NCBI RefSeq assembly: GCF_014201355.1
Contig: NZ_JACHEG010000001.1
Span: forward strand, 1,426,001 to 1,490,000
Reading direction: 5' to 3'
DNA length: 64,000 nucleotides
From: Aliirhizobium wenxiniae
Lineage (GTDB): Bacteria; Pseudomonadota; Alphaproteobacteria; Rhizobiales; Rhizobiaceae
Shown: piece after piece, positions 44,627 to 53,777 of the stretch
Layout of the letters: the number at the start of each line of letters is the position of its first letter
How positions within the stretch are numbered: position 1 is the stretch's first letter
Notes under the pieces: generated by a model
Databases searched by the model: none
Seen by the model: the letters and a program-made list of their open reading frames with translations, nothing else
What the model was told of the DNA's origin: nothing
Position numbers and translations under genes: made by a program

Positions 44627-45451
44627 CTACCCCTTCACCGTGTAACGCAATGCCCGCGCCTGCAGCCAGTTGGTCACAGCAAGCATGAAGAAGGCGGCAA
44701 GCAGAAGCACGGAGGCGATCGCCGCTGCTGCCTGATAATCATATTCCTCCAGCCGGATGAAGATCAGCAGCGCGGTGATCTCCGTCGACATTGGCTGATT
44801 GCCGGCGATGAAGATGATCGCGCCGAACTCACCGAGGCAGCGGGCAAAGGACAAGGACACGCCGGCGAGAAGCGCTGGAGCCAGGAGCGGCAGGATGACC
44901 TTGCGGAAAATCGTCCAGTCCGAACCGCCGAGCGATTGCGCCGCCTCTTCCAGTGCCGGATCGAGATCCTCCAGCACCGGCTGCACCGTGCGCACGATAA
45001 ACGGCAGCGAGGTGAAGCACATGGCGATCATGATACCGATCGGCGTATAGGCGACCTTGATGCCGAAACCTTCGAGCACCGAGCCGAACCAGCCGCTATT
45101 GGCAAACAGCGCGGTGAGCGCAATGCCGGCAACGGCGGTCGGCAGCGCAAACGGCAAATCCACCACCGCATCGACGATGCGCCTGCCGGGAAACCGGTAA
45201 CGGGTGATCACCCAGGCAAGCGAAAGCCCGAAGAACAGGTTGAAGGCAGTGGCTCCGAGCGCCGAAAGCACCGTAACGCGATAGCTCGCCATCGAACGTG
45301 ACGACGAAACGATCCGCCAGTAATCTTCGAAACCCAGGCTCGCGGCCTTGAATGCCAGCGCCGCCAAAGGCAGCACGACGATCAGGCCGACATAAAACAG
45401 GGTCACGCCCAGCGATAACGGCAGGCCGGGCAGGACATTACGTCGTCTCAC
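44627..45451 (-). CDS. cysT: Sulfate ABC transporter permease CysT
   Basis: A 274-residue permease. The EAA loop LEEAAQSLGGSDWTIFRKV and the segment FARCLGEFGAIIFIAGN identify it as the CysT/CysU partner. GTG 45451 is preferred, because AAAGGAAA stands upstream and the alternative TTG 45475 would lie on the edge of a strong hairpin. The binding-protein gene ends 77 bases upstream. Confidence 0.92.
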   Translation of the reverse strand: MRRRNVLPGLPLSLGVTLFYVGLIVVLPLAALAFKAASLGFEDYWRIVSSSRSMASYRVTVLSALGATAFNLFFGLSLAWVITRYRFPGRRIVDAVVDLPFALPTAVAGIALTALFANSGWFGSVLEGFGIKVAYTPIGIMIAMCFTSLPFIVRTVQPVLEDLDPALEEAAQSLGGSDWTIFRKVILPLLAPALLAGVSLSFARCLGEFGAIIFIAGNQPMSTEITALLIFIRLEEYDYQAAAAIASVLLLAAFFMLAVTNWLQARALRYTVKG

Positions 45452-45476
45452 GCGGTCGTTTCCTTTACACAGCAAA

Positions 45477-45503
45477 ACCCGGCGGAAAGCGCGTCCGCCG
45501 GGT
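45477..45503 (-). promoter_or_regulatory. Intercistronic hairpin between sulfate-binding protein and cysT
   Basis: ACCCGGCGGA (45477-45486) and TCCGCCGGGT (45494-45503) form a perfect 10-bp stem with a 7-base loop. On the minus strand TTTG follows. It lies 25 bases after the binding-protein stop and could act as a partial terminator or an mRNA 3'-end stabiliser. Confidence 0.7.
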
Positions 45504-45528
45504 AAAGTTGATAGAATACAATTTGGGC

Positions 45529-46512
45529 TTAGCGGCTGCCGTAAAGCTTGTCGAGCGTGCCGCCAGAAGCGAAATGTTCCTTCTGCACCTTGTCCCAGCC
45601 ACCGAACACGTCGTCGACCTTGACGAGGCGAACCTCGGGGAACTCGCTCTTGAATTCGGAAGCGACCTTTTCGTTGTGGACGCGATGGCCGAATTCGGCA
45701 GCGATCTTCTGGCCCTCTTCCGTGTAGAGGAAGTCGAGATAGCTCTTGGCGAGCGCTTCGGTGCCATGCTTCTTGGCAACCTTGTCAACGACGGCAACCG
45801 GGAATTCAGCCAGCAGGCTGACGGACGGGATGACGCTCTCGACCTTGTCCTTGCCGAACTGCTTTTCGATACCGCGGGTTTCAGCCTCGAAGGTGATCAG
45901 CACGTCGCCCTGGCCGCGCTCGACGAAGGTCGTCGTGGCCGCACGACCGCCGGTATCGAAGACCGGAACGTTGTCGAAGATCTTGGTGATATAGGCCTCG
46001 ATCTTTTCCTGATCGTCCTTGTACTCTTCCTTCGCCCAAGCTGTGGCGGCGAGGTAGGTGTAGCGCGCATTGCCGGACGTCTTCGGGTTCGGGAAGACGG
46101 CATGCACGTCGTCACGGGCGAGATCAGCCCAGCCCTTGATGTTCTTCGGGTTTCCGGCGCGCACCAGGAAGGCCGGGAAGGAATAGAAAGGCGAGGCATT
46201 GTTCGGGAATGCCTTGGTCCAATCGGCCGAGACGAAACCCTGCTTGGCAAGAAAATCGATATCGGTCGACTGGTTGAAGGTCACCACGTCGGCCTCAAGC
46301 CCTTCGACGATCGAACGCGCCTGCTTGGACGTGCCGGCATGCGACTGGTCGATGGTGACACCCGGATGCCCCTTCACGAAGGCTTCGTTGACGGCAACGA
46401 ACAGCTCGCGCGCCACGTCGTAAGAAGCGTTGAGCAGCTTCTGCTCCTGCGCGAAAGCTGGCTGGACGAAAAGGGCTGCGATCGCAGTGCCGAGAATGAG
46501 GAGGCGTTTCAT
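45529..46512 (-). CDS. Sulfate/thiosulfate-binding periplasmic protein
   Basis: A 327-residue binding protein of the Sbp/CysP family. The signal peptide ends PAFAQ at about residue 21. The family start KLLNASYDVARELFVAVNEAF, the phrase VVTFNQSTDIDFLAKQG and the anion-site region NPKTSGNARYTYLAA are all visible. It delivers sulfate or thiosulfate to CysTWA. Sbp and CysP cannot be told apart with confidence, so no symbol is given. It is the first gene of the operon. Confidence 0.93.
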   Translation of the reverse strand: MKRLLILGTAIAALFVQPAFAQEQKLLNASYDVARELFVAVNEAFVKGHPGVTIDQSHAGTSKQARSIVEGLEADVVTFNQSTDIDFLAKQGFVSADWTKAFPNNASPFYSFPAFLVRAGNPKNIKGWADLARDDVHAVFPNPKTSGNARYTYLAATAWAKEEYKDDQEKIEAYITKIFDNVPVFDTGGRAATTTFVERGQGDVLITFEAETRGIEKQFGKDKVESVIPSVSLLAEFPVAVVDKVAKKHGTEALAKSYLDFLYTEEGQKIAAEFGHRVHNEKVASEFKSEFPEVRLVKVDDVFGGWDKVQKEHFASGGTLDKLYGSR

Positions 46513-46822
46513 CAGGTGTCTCCGAAAATGGCCGAGAATGAGAGTGTGGGAAAACTACAGGCGGGCACGGGCAAGCGCGAGAAATCGCCCACCTCTGCCT
46601 GAACCCGGCTTAGAATTTCCGTTCATTTTTCGCCACATTCGGCAACGGTTGTGCCTGAGCCCGATATTTTCTTGCCCGCGACAAGAAATCGGTTCCGGCT
46701 AGCGAGGCCGGTCTGGCGGAGCGCTGCACAACCGTATAAGGACCGGGATGCAGCCCTCCTGCCCTTGTCGACAGCCCGGCTCGTTTTCCTTGTCCGCATT
46801 CCTTGCCGAAGTCGTCACCTCC
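46513..46822. other. Divergent intergenic region upstream of the sulfate operon
   Basis: This 310-base gap separates the sulfate-binding-protein gene and the DMT permease gene. It must hold the sulfate operon promoter. I saw no clear CysB-type site, EcfG promoter or terminator. The DMT gene could begin up to 75 bases further left (ATG 46748) if a longer start is used. Confidence 0.45.
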
Positions 46823-47689
46823 ATGAAGAACAAGAGTATTGGCTATTTCTACGTCCTGCTGGCCATAACCATTTTCGCCATCCAGGACGGATGCTCCAAA
46901 TACCTTGCCGACAAATATCCGGTCATCAGCTTCACGATGATCCGCTTCTGGGCTTTTGCGGCCTTTGTTATCGTCTTCGCCGCATTCTCACCCGGCGGGT
47001 TGCTCAAGGCGTTCGTCAGCCGCAGACCCTTCCTGCAGATGCTGCGCGGGCCGCTGCTGGTGCTCGAGATCTTTATCGTCGTTTATGCCTATACCGGGGC
47101 AGGCTTGGCCATGACCCAGGCAATCCTTCAGGCGACGCCACTTATCATCACCATCCTCTCCGTGCCGCTCCTCGGGGAAAAAGTCGGCTGGCGGCGTGGA
47201 ACCGCAATCGTGGTCGGCCTTTTCGGCGTGCTGGTCATCCTCAATCCGGTCGGCGTCCGGTTCGATCTGCAACTGCTCTGGCCACTGGCAGGCGCGCTGG
47301 CCTTCGGTCTCTACGGCATCTCCACCCGCGCTGTCGGCCGCGAGGATTCAGCCGTCACCAGTGTGCTTTATACCGGCGTCTTCGGTGCGATCGTCGCGAC
47401 TGCGATCGGCCCGTTCTACTGGGTTCCTATCGCGCCGGAACACTGGCCGGCCCTGTTTGCGCTCTGCGTCTGCGGCGCGACCAGCCACTTCTTCCTGATC
47501 AAGGCCTATTCGACGCTGACCGCCGTTGAAGTCCAGCCACTCACCTATCTGCAGATCGTGCTCAGCGTCGCTGTCGCCACGATGTTCTTCGGCGAAACGA
47601 TCACCATCAACATGATCATAGGCGCCATTATCGTCGTTGCGGCCGGGTTGTTCACCGTCTTCCGGGAGCATAGACTCGGGATCAAATAA
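46823..47689 (+). CDS. DMT-superfamily (EamA) transporter
   Basis: A 288-residue membrane protein with ten hydrophobic segments in two EamA repeats. The first begins GYFYVLLAITIFAIQDGCSK and the second contains LAFGLYGISTRAVGR. The loop VPLLGEKVGWRR and the paralogous MFFGETITINM lie at matching positions. EamA proteins export or import amino acids and other metabolites; the substrate is unknown. ATG 46823 starts exactly at the first helix but has a poor ribosome site; ATG 46748 is in frame. Confidence 0.88.
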   Translation: MKNKSIGYFYVLLAITIFAIQDGCSKYLADKYPVISFTMIRFWAFAAFVIVFAAFSPGGLLKAFVSRRPFLQMLRGPLLVLEIFIVVYAYTGAGLAMTQAILQATPLIITILSVPLLGEKVGWRRGTAIVVGLFGVLVILNPVGVRFDLQLLWPLAGALAFGLYGISTRAVGREDSAVTSVLYTGVFGAIVATAIGPFYWVPIAPEHWPALFALCVCGATSHFFLIKAYSTLTAVEVQPLTYLQIVLSVAVATMFFGETITINMIIGAIIVVAAGLFTVFREHRLGIK

Positions 47690-47766
47690 CATCGACAGCA
47701 TATGTCGGTGACGACCTGGAATAGCAAAGTAATTCTATCTTAAGCGGCAAAAACTAATCTGGTTGC

Positions 47767-48783
47767 ATGACCAAAGCCGAACTGTCCGTCGTCGTCCCCT
47801 GCTTCAACGAAGAGGCTGTACTGGAAGAATTTTCCGGCAGGATGTCGCGCGCTTGCTCTGCAGTCACCAGCGACTACGAGATAATCTTCGTCGATGACGG
47901 ATCGTCCGACCGCACATGGCCAATCATAGAAACGCTTTCTCAGAATGATCGACGTATCGTCGGCGTCCAGCTTTTCCGTAACCACGGACACCAGCTGGCA
48001 GCCACCGCCGGACTTTCCATTGCGGCAGGAGATCGCGTTCTCCTGATCGACGCCGACCTGCAGGACCCTCCCGAATTGCTGCCCTCCATGGCAAGGCTCA
48101 TGGATGAAGGTTATGACGTCGTTTATGGAAAACGCATCGCCCGCGCCGGAGAAACCACATTCAAGCGGCTGACGGCATCGGTCTTTTACCGCCTGCTGAA
48201 CAGGCTGTCCTCGGTTGCCATACCGGAAGATACGGGCGATTTCAGGCTGATGTCGCGTCCGGTCGTCGATATCCTCAACGGCATGCCCGAACGGCATCGC
48301 TTCATTCGCGGCATGGTCAGCTGGATCGGCGGGCGACAGGCAGCCTTTCCTTATGCACGGGATGCCCGTTTTGCCGGCGAAACCAAATACCCGCTGCGCA
48401 AGATGATCTCGCTTGCCATCGATGCCCTGACCAGCTTCTCCACCAAGCCGCTGCGCGCCGCCGTCTGGCTTGGCCTCATGTCCTCGCTGTTCGCTTTCGC
48501 CATCCTGTTTTACGCAGTGTTCCAGTGGTCGGCCGTCAATGTCGTACCGGGCTGGGCCAGCTCAGTCGTCGCGATTTCCTTCTTTTCCGGCACGCAGCTC
48601 TTCGTCATGGGCGTATTCGGCGAATATCTCGGCCGTGTCGTTCAAGAGGTCAAGGGGCGTCCCCTGTTCACCATCGGCAAGATCTGCCGCAAGGACGCCA
48701 TGGCGGAAATCCCGGGCGACATCCAGAGCCTCAGGAAAGCCGTGACGGAATATCCGCGATCGGAAAACCGCATTTCTCGCTAG
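47767..48783 (+). CDS. Family 2 glycosyltransferase, polyprenyl-phosphate type (GtrB/DPM-like)
   Basis: A 338-residue enzyme. The GT2 fold starts LSVVVPCFNEEAVLEEF, and the metal motif DAD is in LLIDADLQDPPEL. The RFIRGMVSWIGGRQ segment matches GtrB- and DPM1-type enzymes that load a sugar onto polyprenyl phosphate. Two C-terminal helices (about residues 233-256 and 268-290) anchor it. The gene is 9 bases upstream of a large membrane protein that could be the matching lipid-sugar-dependent transferase. The acceptor glycan is unknown. Confidence 0.88.
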   Translation: MTKAELSVVVPCFNEEAVLEEFSGRMSRACSAVTSDYEIIFVDDGSSDRTWPIIETLSQNDRRIVGVQLFRNHGHQLAATAGLSIAAGDRVLLIDADLQDPPELLPSMARLMDEGYDVVYGKRIARAGETTFKRLTASVFYRLLNRLSSVAIPEDTGDFRLMSRPVVDILNGMPERHRFIRGMVSWIGGRQAAFPYARDARFAGETKYPLRKMISLAIDALTSFSTKPLRAAVWLGLMSSLFAFAILFYAVFQWSAVNVVPGWASSVVAISFFSGTQLFVMGVFGEYLGRVVQEVKGRPLFTIGKICRKDAMAEIPGDIQSLRKAVTEYPRSENRISR

Positions 48784-48792
48784 GGAGCAAGC

Positions 48793-50439
48793 ATGACGAT
48801 GACACCGGAAACGGATGACATCGGGACAAGGACGGCTGGAGAAAGGAAAGCCGCCCGCGTTTCTGATCGACGGAACGTGGCTCTCATCATTCTCGTAGCA
48901 CTCATTTCACTGATCCCGATCCTGTCGGTGCGTTTTCCGCCGATGACCGATTATGCCAATCACTATGTGCGGCTCTGGCTTCTCGCCGGCGGTATCGAGC
49001 GCCCGATGATGTCGCAATTCTACCAGATCTACTGGAACGTCGCCTGGACCAATATCGCCATCGATCTTCTGGCCTTCTTACTCGGCAAGATCGCAACGAT
49101 GGATTTCATCGCTCCCTTTGTTCTCGCGCTGGCCCTTCTCCTGCCGCCGATCGGTGTCACGCTGCTCAATCGCAAGCTGTTCGGCGGCTTTCACTGGTGG
49201 CAATTGCTCTGCTTCGCACTGGCCTGGAATGCCGTCCTTCTTTTCGGTTTTCTGAGCTTTTCGATCAGCCTCGGGCTTGCTCTGGTCTTTGCCTATCTCG
49301 ATGAATGCTTGAAGCCCCGCGGTCTTGCCGTCGTCCTTGCACTGCGAGCAATCTGCGCAGCGATCCTCCTGACCGCACATCCCTTCGGCCTTCTGTTCTA
49401 CACCGCACTGCTGGCAGCACTGGCTTTCGGGCCATCGGCCGCCCCTCTGCGGCAGGCCAAAACGTTTGCTGCCGCCACGGGCAGGGTGATGCTCGCAATC
49501 ATCCCCGTTTTCCTGCCGCTGGTCGTCTTTCTTCTGTTCGGTCCGTCATTGCCAGGCCAAGCAGACGTGTCTCTTCTTGACAGCATGCACTGGGACAGTC
49601 CGTCAGTCATACGCTCGCTGAAGGTTCTGCTCATGTATTTCAGAACCTATGATGTGCGCATCGATATGATCTACCTGGCGCTTTTCATCGTGCTTGTCAG
49701 GGAAACCATCCGGTACAGGACCATGACCCTGCATTGGGGTCTCGTACTGGTTGCGATCGTCACCGGCATTCTGTCGATGTTCATGCCGACGAGTGTCCTG
49801 TCGACCGGCGGCATGGACGTCCGCCTGCCATGCATGATGACCCTTGCTGCCGCAGCAGGACTGAGGCCGCAGGTAAAGGGACGATTGTCATCCCTGGCAT
49901 TGCCGGTGGTCCTTATTCTTGTCGTATCCCGTACCGTTTACATCGAATATGTATGGCTGCAGCGAAACGCGGATATCGCAGCGGTGGAACGGGCACTGCA
50001 ACACGTCGAGCCCGGCAGTGCGGTTTTGCCTGCGCATGCCCAGACAGCTCCCGAAGATATTATGAACATGCCGGTTGGGCGTATCATCGGCGGCATGTTT
50101 CCGAGTTACATCCACTACCCCGCGCTGGTAAGCTTCGAGCGGGATGCCTTCATGCCATATCTGTTCACGGCAACCGGCAAGCAGCCGCTGCGCGTCAGAG
50201 ACCCTTGGAGCGAGATCGCCGTACCGGAAGGCATTCCGATACCCACCGATATGCTCAACGAACCGGCACCGCATTATGCACCCTATATGGCGGACTGGAA
50301 GAGCCGCTTCGACTATGTGCTGGTCCTGAATGCGGATATGGCCAGCCCGAACCATCCGATGCCGGTAATCGACACCGTTCATCTGGTCGCCGACGAAGGT
50401 TTTGCAAGCCTCTACCGCATCGAGCATCCGAGCCCGTAA
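48793..50439 (+). CDS. Polytopic membrane protein, possible GT-C type glycosyltransferase
   Basis: A 548-residue protein with about ten membrane segments between residues 27 and 395 and a soluble C-terminal domain of about 150 residues. An early periplasmic loop has FPPMTDYANHYVRLW; an acidic-aromatic first loop of this sort is common in GT-C enzymes, but no decisive motif is seen. Location directly after a polyprenyl-phosphate GT2 suggests that it uses the lipid-linked sugar. I do not recognise a named family, so the function is inferred from context. Confidence 0.7.
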   Translation: MTMTPETDDIGTRTAGERKAARVSDRRNVALIILVALISLIPILSVRFPPMTDYANHYVRLWLLAGGIERPMMSQFYQIYWNVAWTNIAIDLLAFLLGKIATMDFIAPFVLALALLLPPIGVTLLNRKLFGGFHWWQLLCFALAWNAVLLFGFLSFSISLGLALVFAYLDECLKPRGLAVVLALRAICAAILLTAHPFGLLFYTALLAALAFGPSAAPLRQAKTFAAATGRVMLAIIPVFLPLVVFLLFGPSLPGQADVSLLDSMHWDSPSVIRSLKVLLMYFRTYDVRIDMIYLALFIVLVRETIRYRTMTLHWGLVLVAIVTGILSMFMPTSVLSTGGMDVRLPCMMTLAAAAGLRPQVKGRLSSLALPVVLILVVSRTVYIEYVWLQRNADIAAVERALQHVEPGSAVLPAHAQTAPEDIMNMPVGRIIGGMFPSYIHYPALVSFERDAFMPYLFTATGKQPLRVRDPWSEIAVPEGIPIPTDMLNEPAPHYAPYMADWKSRFDYVLVLNADMASPNHPMPVIDTVHLVADEGFASLYRIEHPSP

Positions 50440-50456
50440 CGGCAATAACCGCCGGC

Positions 50457-52535
50457 CTATTCCGACAGCAAATCCTTCACCCGCCGCGCAAAAGCATCGC
50501 TGAGGAACGGCTTGGTCATCACATGCATGCCATGCTCCAGATGGCCGTGGTTCAGCACAGCGTTTTCGGCATAACCGGTAACGAACAGCACCTTGAAGTC
50601 AGGCCGTTCCGCACGCACCGCGTCCGCCAGCTGCCTCCCGTTCATGCCGCCAGGCAGACCGACATCGGTTACCAGGAGATCGATCGGCTGGCCCGAATTG
50701 ATGATCTTCAGCGCCGTTGGCGCATCACCGGCCTCAAACACATGATAGCCGAGCTCTTCGAGTATCTCGACTGCCACCATGCGCACCAGCGGCTCGTCAT
50801 CGACCACCAGGATAGTCTCGTGCTCGGCGGAGTGGGGTGTTGCGGTCACATCGACCACATCCTCCTCACCCACGTCATCCGCAAGGTGGCGTGGTAGATA
50901 GATGCAGATCATCGTGCCTTTGCCAAGTTCCGAATAAATCCGGGCCGTGCCACCAGATTGCCCTGCAAAACCATGGACCATGGAAAGGCCAAGACCCGTG
51001 CCTTGCCCAATCGGCTTGGTCGTGTAGAACGGATCGAAGGCGCGCTCGACGATTTCCGGCGACATACCTGTCCCGGTATCACTGACGCAGAGCGACACAT
51101 ATTGCCCGGGCGGCAGGCCACGTTGGCGAGCAGTCCGATCGTCGAACCAGCGATTGGAGGTCTCGATCGTCAGTTTGCCACCGTCGGGCATCGCATCGCG
51201 CGCATTGATACACAGGTTGAGCAAAGCATTTTCGAGCTGCCCAACATCCACGAATGTGGTCCAGAGCCCACCGGCAAATGCAGTCTCCACATGGATTGTC
51301 GGTCCGACGCTGCGGGTAATCAGGTCCTGCATGCCAGAAACAAGACGGTTGAGAAGCACCGGCTTCGGATCGAGCGTCTGCCGGCGTGAAAAGGCAAGCA
51401 GTCGCTGCGTCAGGCCAGCGGCGCGTTTGGCGGCTCCCTGCGCACCAGTAAGATAACGATCAAGGTCACTGATCCGACCCTGCGCCAGCCGCGTCTGCAT
51501 CAACTCAAGCGAGCCGGAAATACCGGCCAGCAGATTGTTGAAATCATGCGCCAGTCCGCCGGTCAGCTGGCCAACCGCCTCCATTTTCTGGGAGTGGCGC
51601 AACTGTTCTTCGGTACGCATCAGCTCGGCGGTGCGCTCGGCCACGCGCTGTTCCAGTGTCTCGTTCAGCGCCTTGAGGTCAGAAGTCGCCTTGTCGCGCT
51701 CTGCCTCGACCGAACGTCGCTGTTCTATGTCGATCAGCACGCCGGGAAAATTCAGGGCTCTCCCGTCCGGTCCGAGTTCGACTCGACCATTCGCTTCGAG
51801 CCAGTAATAGTTCCCGTCGTGTCGCCTCGTGCGATATTGATGGATATACGGGCCACCGCGCTTCAAGGCATCGGCAATCGCCTCCAACAGCCCTGCCCTG
51901 TCGTCGGGATGGACCGTTTCTGTAACCTGGTCGAGCGTTAGATTGCTGTGGCCTAGCCCCGGATCCAGCCCGAAGGCGGTAGCCAGAGCGTCGTCTCCGG
52001 TGAAGCGGTCGGCTTGCACGTCCCAGAACCAGGTGCCGATGATGGCACCTGCGGCAAGTGCGAGTTGTACCCGCTGAACGTTTCTACGAGCCACCGCCTC
52101 GCTGGCACGCAATGCTTCCTCGGCACGCTTGCGAGCAGTGATGTCGCGGAACATGACCGAAACCTGCCTGAGGGTCGCAGGTTCCACCCGTGAACTCGAC
52201 ACCTCGATGTGCCTACCGATCGCCTCGAATTCCTGCTCAAAGCGGACTGTCTTGCCGGTCTTCAGCACATCGCCGTAAAGAGCAATCCACTTGTCCGCTG
52301 CATCGGGCTCGATCTCCCGCAGCCTTTTCCCGATGATATCGGCAATCCCCGTCTGCCGTTCATAACCGGCATTAGCTTCGATATGCACATAGTCGCTTAG
52401 CGGACCATGCGGACCGTCGATGAATTCGATGATGCAGAAACCTTCATCGATCGCCTCGAACAGCGCGCGATACCGCGCTTCGCTCCGCAAAAGAGCATCG
52501 TCATCCTGAGGATGAAGCATTTCGTCAGAACTCAA
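50457..52535 (-). CDS. PAS-PAS hybrid sensor histidine kinase with receiver
   Basis: A 692-residue cytosolic protein with no membrane segment. Order: PAS 1 (about 18-135), PAS 2/PAC (about 150-280, with the MEKHLA-like YRTRRHDGNYYWLEANG), a coiled coil (LNETLEQRVAERTAEL), HisKA with GGLAHDFNNLLAG, HATPase with LNLCINARDAMPDGG and GTGLGLSMVHGF, and a receiver (about 573-690) with DVGLPGGMNG. TTG 52535 has GAGAGGA upstream. No partner regulator is adjacent. The REC domain probably takes part in an internal phosphorelay. Confidence 0.92.
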   Translation of the reverse strand: MSSDEMLHPQDDDALLRSEARYRALFEAIDEGFCIIEFIDGPHGPLSDYVHIEANAGYERQTGIADIIGKRLREIEPDAADKWIALYGDVLKTGKTVRFEQEFEAIGRHIEVSSSRVEPATLRQVSVMFRDITARKRAEEALRASEAVARRNVQRVQLALAAGAIIGTWFWDVQADRFTGDDALATAFGLDPGLGHSNLTLDQVTETVHPDDRAGLLEAIADALKRGGPYIHQYRTRRHDGNYYWLEANGRVELGPDGRALNFPGVLIDIEQRRSVEAERDKATSDLKALNETLEQRVAERTAELMRTEEQLRHSQKMEAVGQLTGGLAHDFNNLLAGISGSLELMQTRLAQGRISDLDRYLTGAQGAAKRAAGLTQRLLAFSRRQTLDPKPVLLNRLVSGMQDLITRSVGPTIHVETAFAGGLWTTFVDVGQLENALLNLCINARDAMPDGGKLTIETSNRWFDDRTARQRGLPPGQYVSLCVSDTGTGMSPEIVERAFDPFYTTKPIGQGTGLGLSMVHGFAGQSGGTARIYSELGKGTMICIYLPRHLADDVGEEDVVDVTATPHSAEHETILVVDDEPLVRMVAVEILEELGYHVFEAGDAPTALKIINSGQPIDLLVTDVGLPGGMNGRQLADAVRAERPDFKVLFVTGYAENAVLNHGHLEHGMHVMTKPFLSDAFARRVKDLLSE

Positions 52536-52613
52536 GGATCAATCCTCTCATGCGGCGATGGGCGTAGATACCACAACGCCGCAGGAAGGAAATCGGTTGC
52601 TATCGTACCATTG

Positions 52614-53219
52614 TCACGGCTCGGCCTTTAATCCGCAGGCCATAAGCGAAAAAGCCTCGATCGCCTTCGGCAGCACCTCGGTCGGATTGTCACTCGCCGC
52701 CACCCAGAGAGCGGCATTGAGAGCCGCGCCATTGAGAAGCCGTGACGCGGCCTCGATATCGACGGGCTTCATCACTCCGCTTTCGACCATCGCATGCACG
52801 CCCTTGCGCGTCTCGGCAAGGCAGCTGTTCTGGCTCGGCCATTGCGACGGATCGCCCAGCACCGCCGGCCCGTCGAGCAGCACGATCCGCTGGATTTCCG
52901 GATCGAGCGCCATCTCGATATAGGCAGCACCTTCGGCCAGCAGCGCCAGCCAGATATCGCCCTCGCCGTTGCCTGCGCTTTTCGCCCCGATCTCCCGGGC
53001 CCGTGCCGCCATTTCCCCGTCGAGCTGCTCGACGACCGCTGCAAGAAGGCCGCGCTTATCGCCAAAATTATGATAAAGCGCGCCGCGCGTCAGCCCGGCA
53101 TCGGCCGTCAGATCATCCATCGAGGCGTTCGCAAAACCCTTTTCCGCAAAGGCCTTGCGCGCTGCCGCTATCAGCTTCGCGCGGTTCTCCTCCATCTTTT
53201 CGAGACGTTTTCCAGCCAT
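52614..53219 (-). CDS. TetR/AcrR family transcriptional regulator
   Basis: A 201-residue repressor. The helix-turn-helix is at about residues 12-60, with LTRGALYHNFGDKRGLL. The C-terminal region (ALDPEIQRIVLLDGPAVLG) matches a common TetR ligand-domain subgroup. It is divergent from the Rid-family gene; three copies of an ATACG-N3-CGTAT palindrome fill the gap between them, so it probably controls both. Confidence 0.92.
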   Translation of the reverse strand: MAGKRLEKMEENRAKLIAAARKAFAEKGFANASMDDLTADAGLTRGALYHNFGDKRGLLAAVVEQLDGEMAARAREIGAKSAGNGEGDIWLALLAEGAAYIEMALDPEIQRIVLLDGPAVLGDPSQWPSQNSCLAETRKGVHAMVESGVMKPVDIEAASRLLNGAALNAALWVAASDNPTEVLPKAIEAFSLMACGLKAEP

Positions 53220-53238
53220 AAGGGACTCCGAGTTCCAG

Positions 53239-53303
53239 ATACGCAGCGTATATTAACTTGACATACACAACGTATGCGACCACTTTATATACGAGCCGTA
53301 TAT
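53239..53303. promoter_or_regulatory. Three-site TetR operator array
   Basis: ATACGCAGCGTAT (53239-53251), ATACACAACGTAT (53263-53275) and ATACGAGCCGTAT (53289-53301, extending to ATATACG/CGTATAT at 53287-53303) share one inverted-repeat pattern. Their starts are 24 and 26 bases apart. They sit between the divergent TetR and Rid genes and very likely bind that TetR. Confidence 0.75.
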
Positions 53304-53378
53304 CAAATTCGACCCCGGCTTGTGAAGCCGCATTCCGTTGGATGCGCGATGACAGACACAGCAGAGAAAGGTCAGATC

Positions 53379-53777
53379 ATGACAAAACGCGAACCCATTT
53401 TCCCGCCGAACCGCCACGCCCTTTATGAGAAGCATGGCTATTCCGCCGCCATCCGCTCCGGCGATCTCCTGTTCGTCTCGGGCCAGGTCGGCAGCCGCGA
53501 GGACGGCACGCCCGAGCCTGATTTTAAGACCCAGGTCGAACTCGCCTTCGACAATCTGAAGGCCGTCCTGAAAGCCGCAGGCGCCGGACTGGACGATATC
53601 ATCGACGTCACGACTTTCCACACCGACCCGGAAAACCAGTTCGGAGCGATCATGGAAGTCAAGAACCGGATCTTTCCTTCCGCGCCCTATCCTAACTGGA
53701 CGGCAGTCGGCGTAACCTGGCTCTCCGGCTTCGATTTCGAGATCAAGGTCATCGCCCGCGTTCCGCAATCAGCCTGA
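53379..53777 (+). CDS. Rid family (YjgF/UK114) protein
   Basis: A 132-residue protein of the RidA superfamily, which deaminates reactive enamine/imine intermediates or acts in degradative pathways. The family start AAIRSGDLLFVSGQVG and the ending SGFDFEIKVIARVP are visible. The Arg that binds the carboxylate in true RidA proteins is not evident in the C-terminal motif, which suggests one of the Rid1-7 subgroups. ATG 53379 has AAAGG upstream. It is the likely target of the neighbouring TetR. Confidence 0.88.
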   Translation: MTKREPIFPPNRHALYEKHGYSAAIRSGDLLFVSGQVGSREDGTPEPDFKTQVELAFDNLKAVLKAAGAGLDDIIDVTTFHTDPENQFGAIMEVKNRIFPSAPYPNWTAVGVTWLSGFDFEIKVIARVPQSA

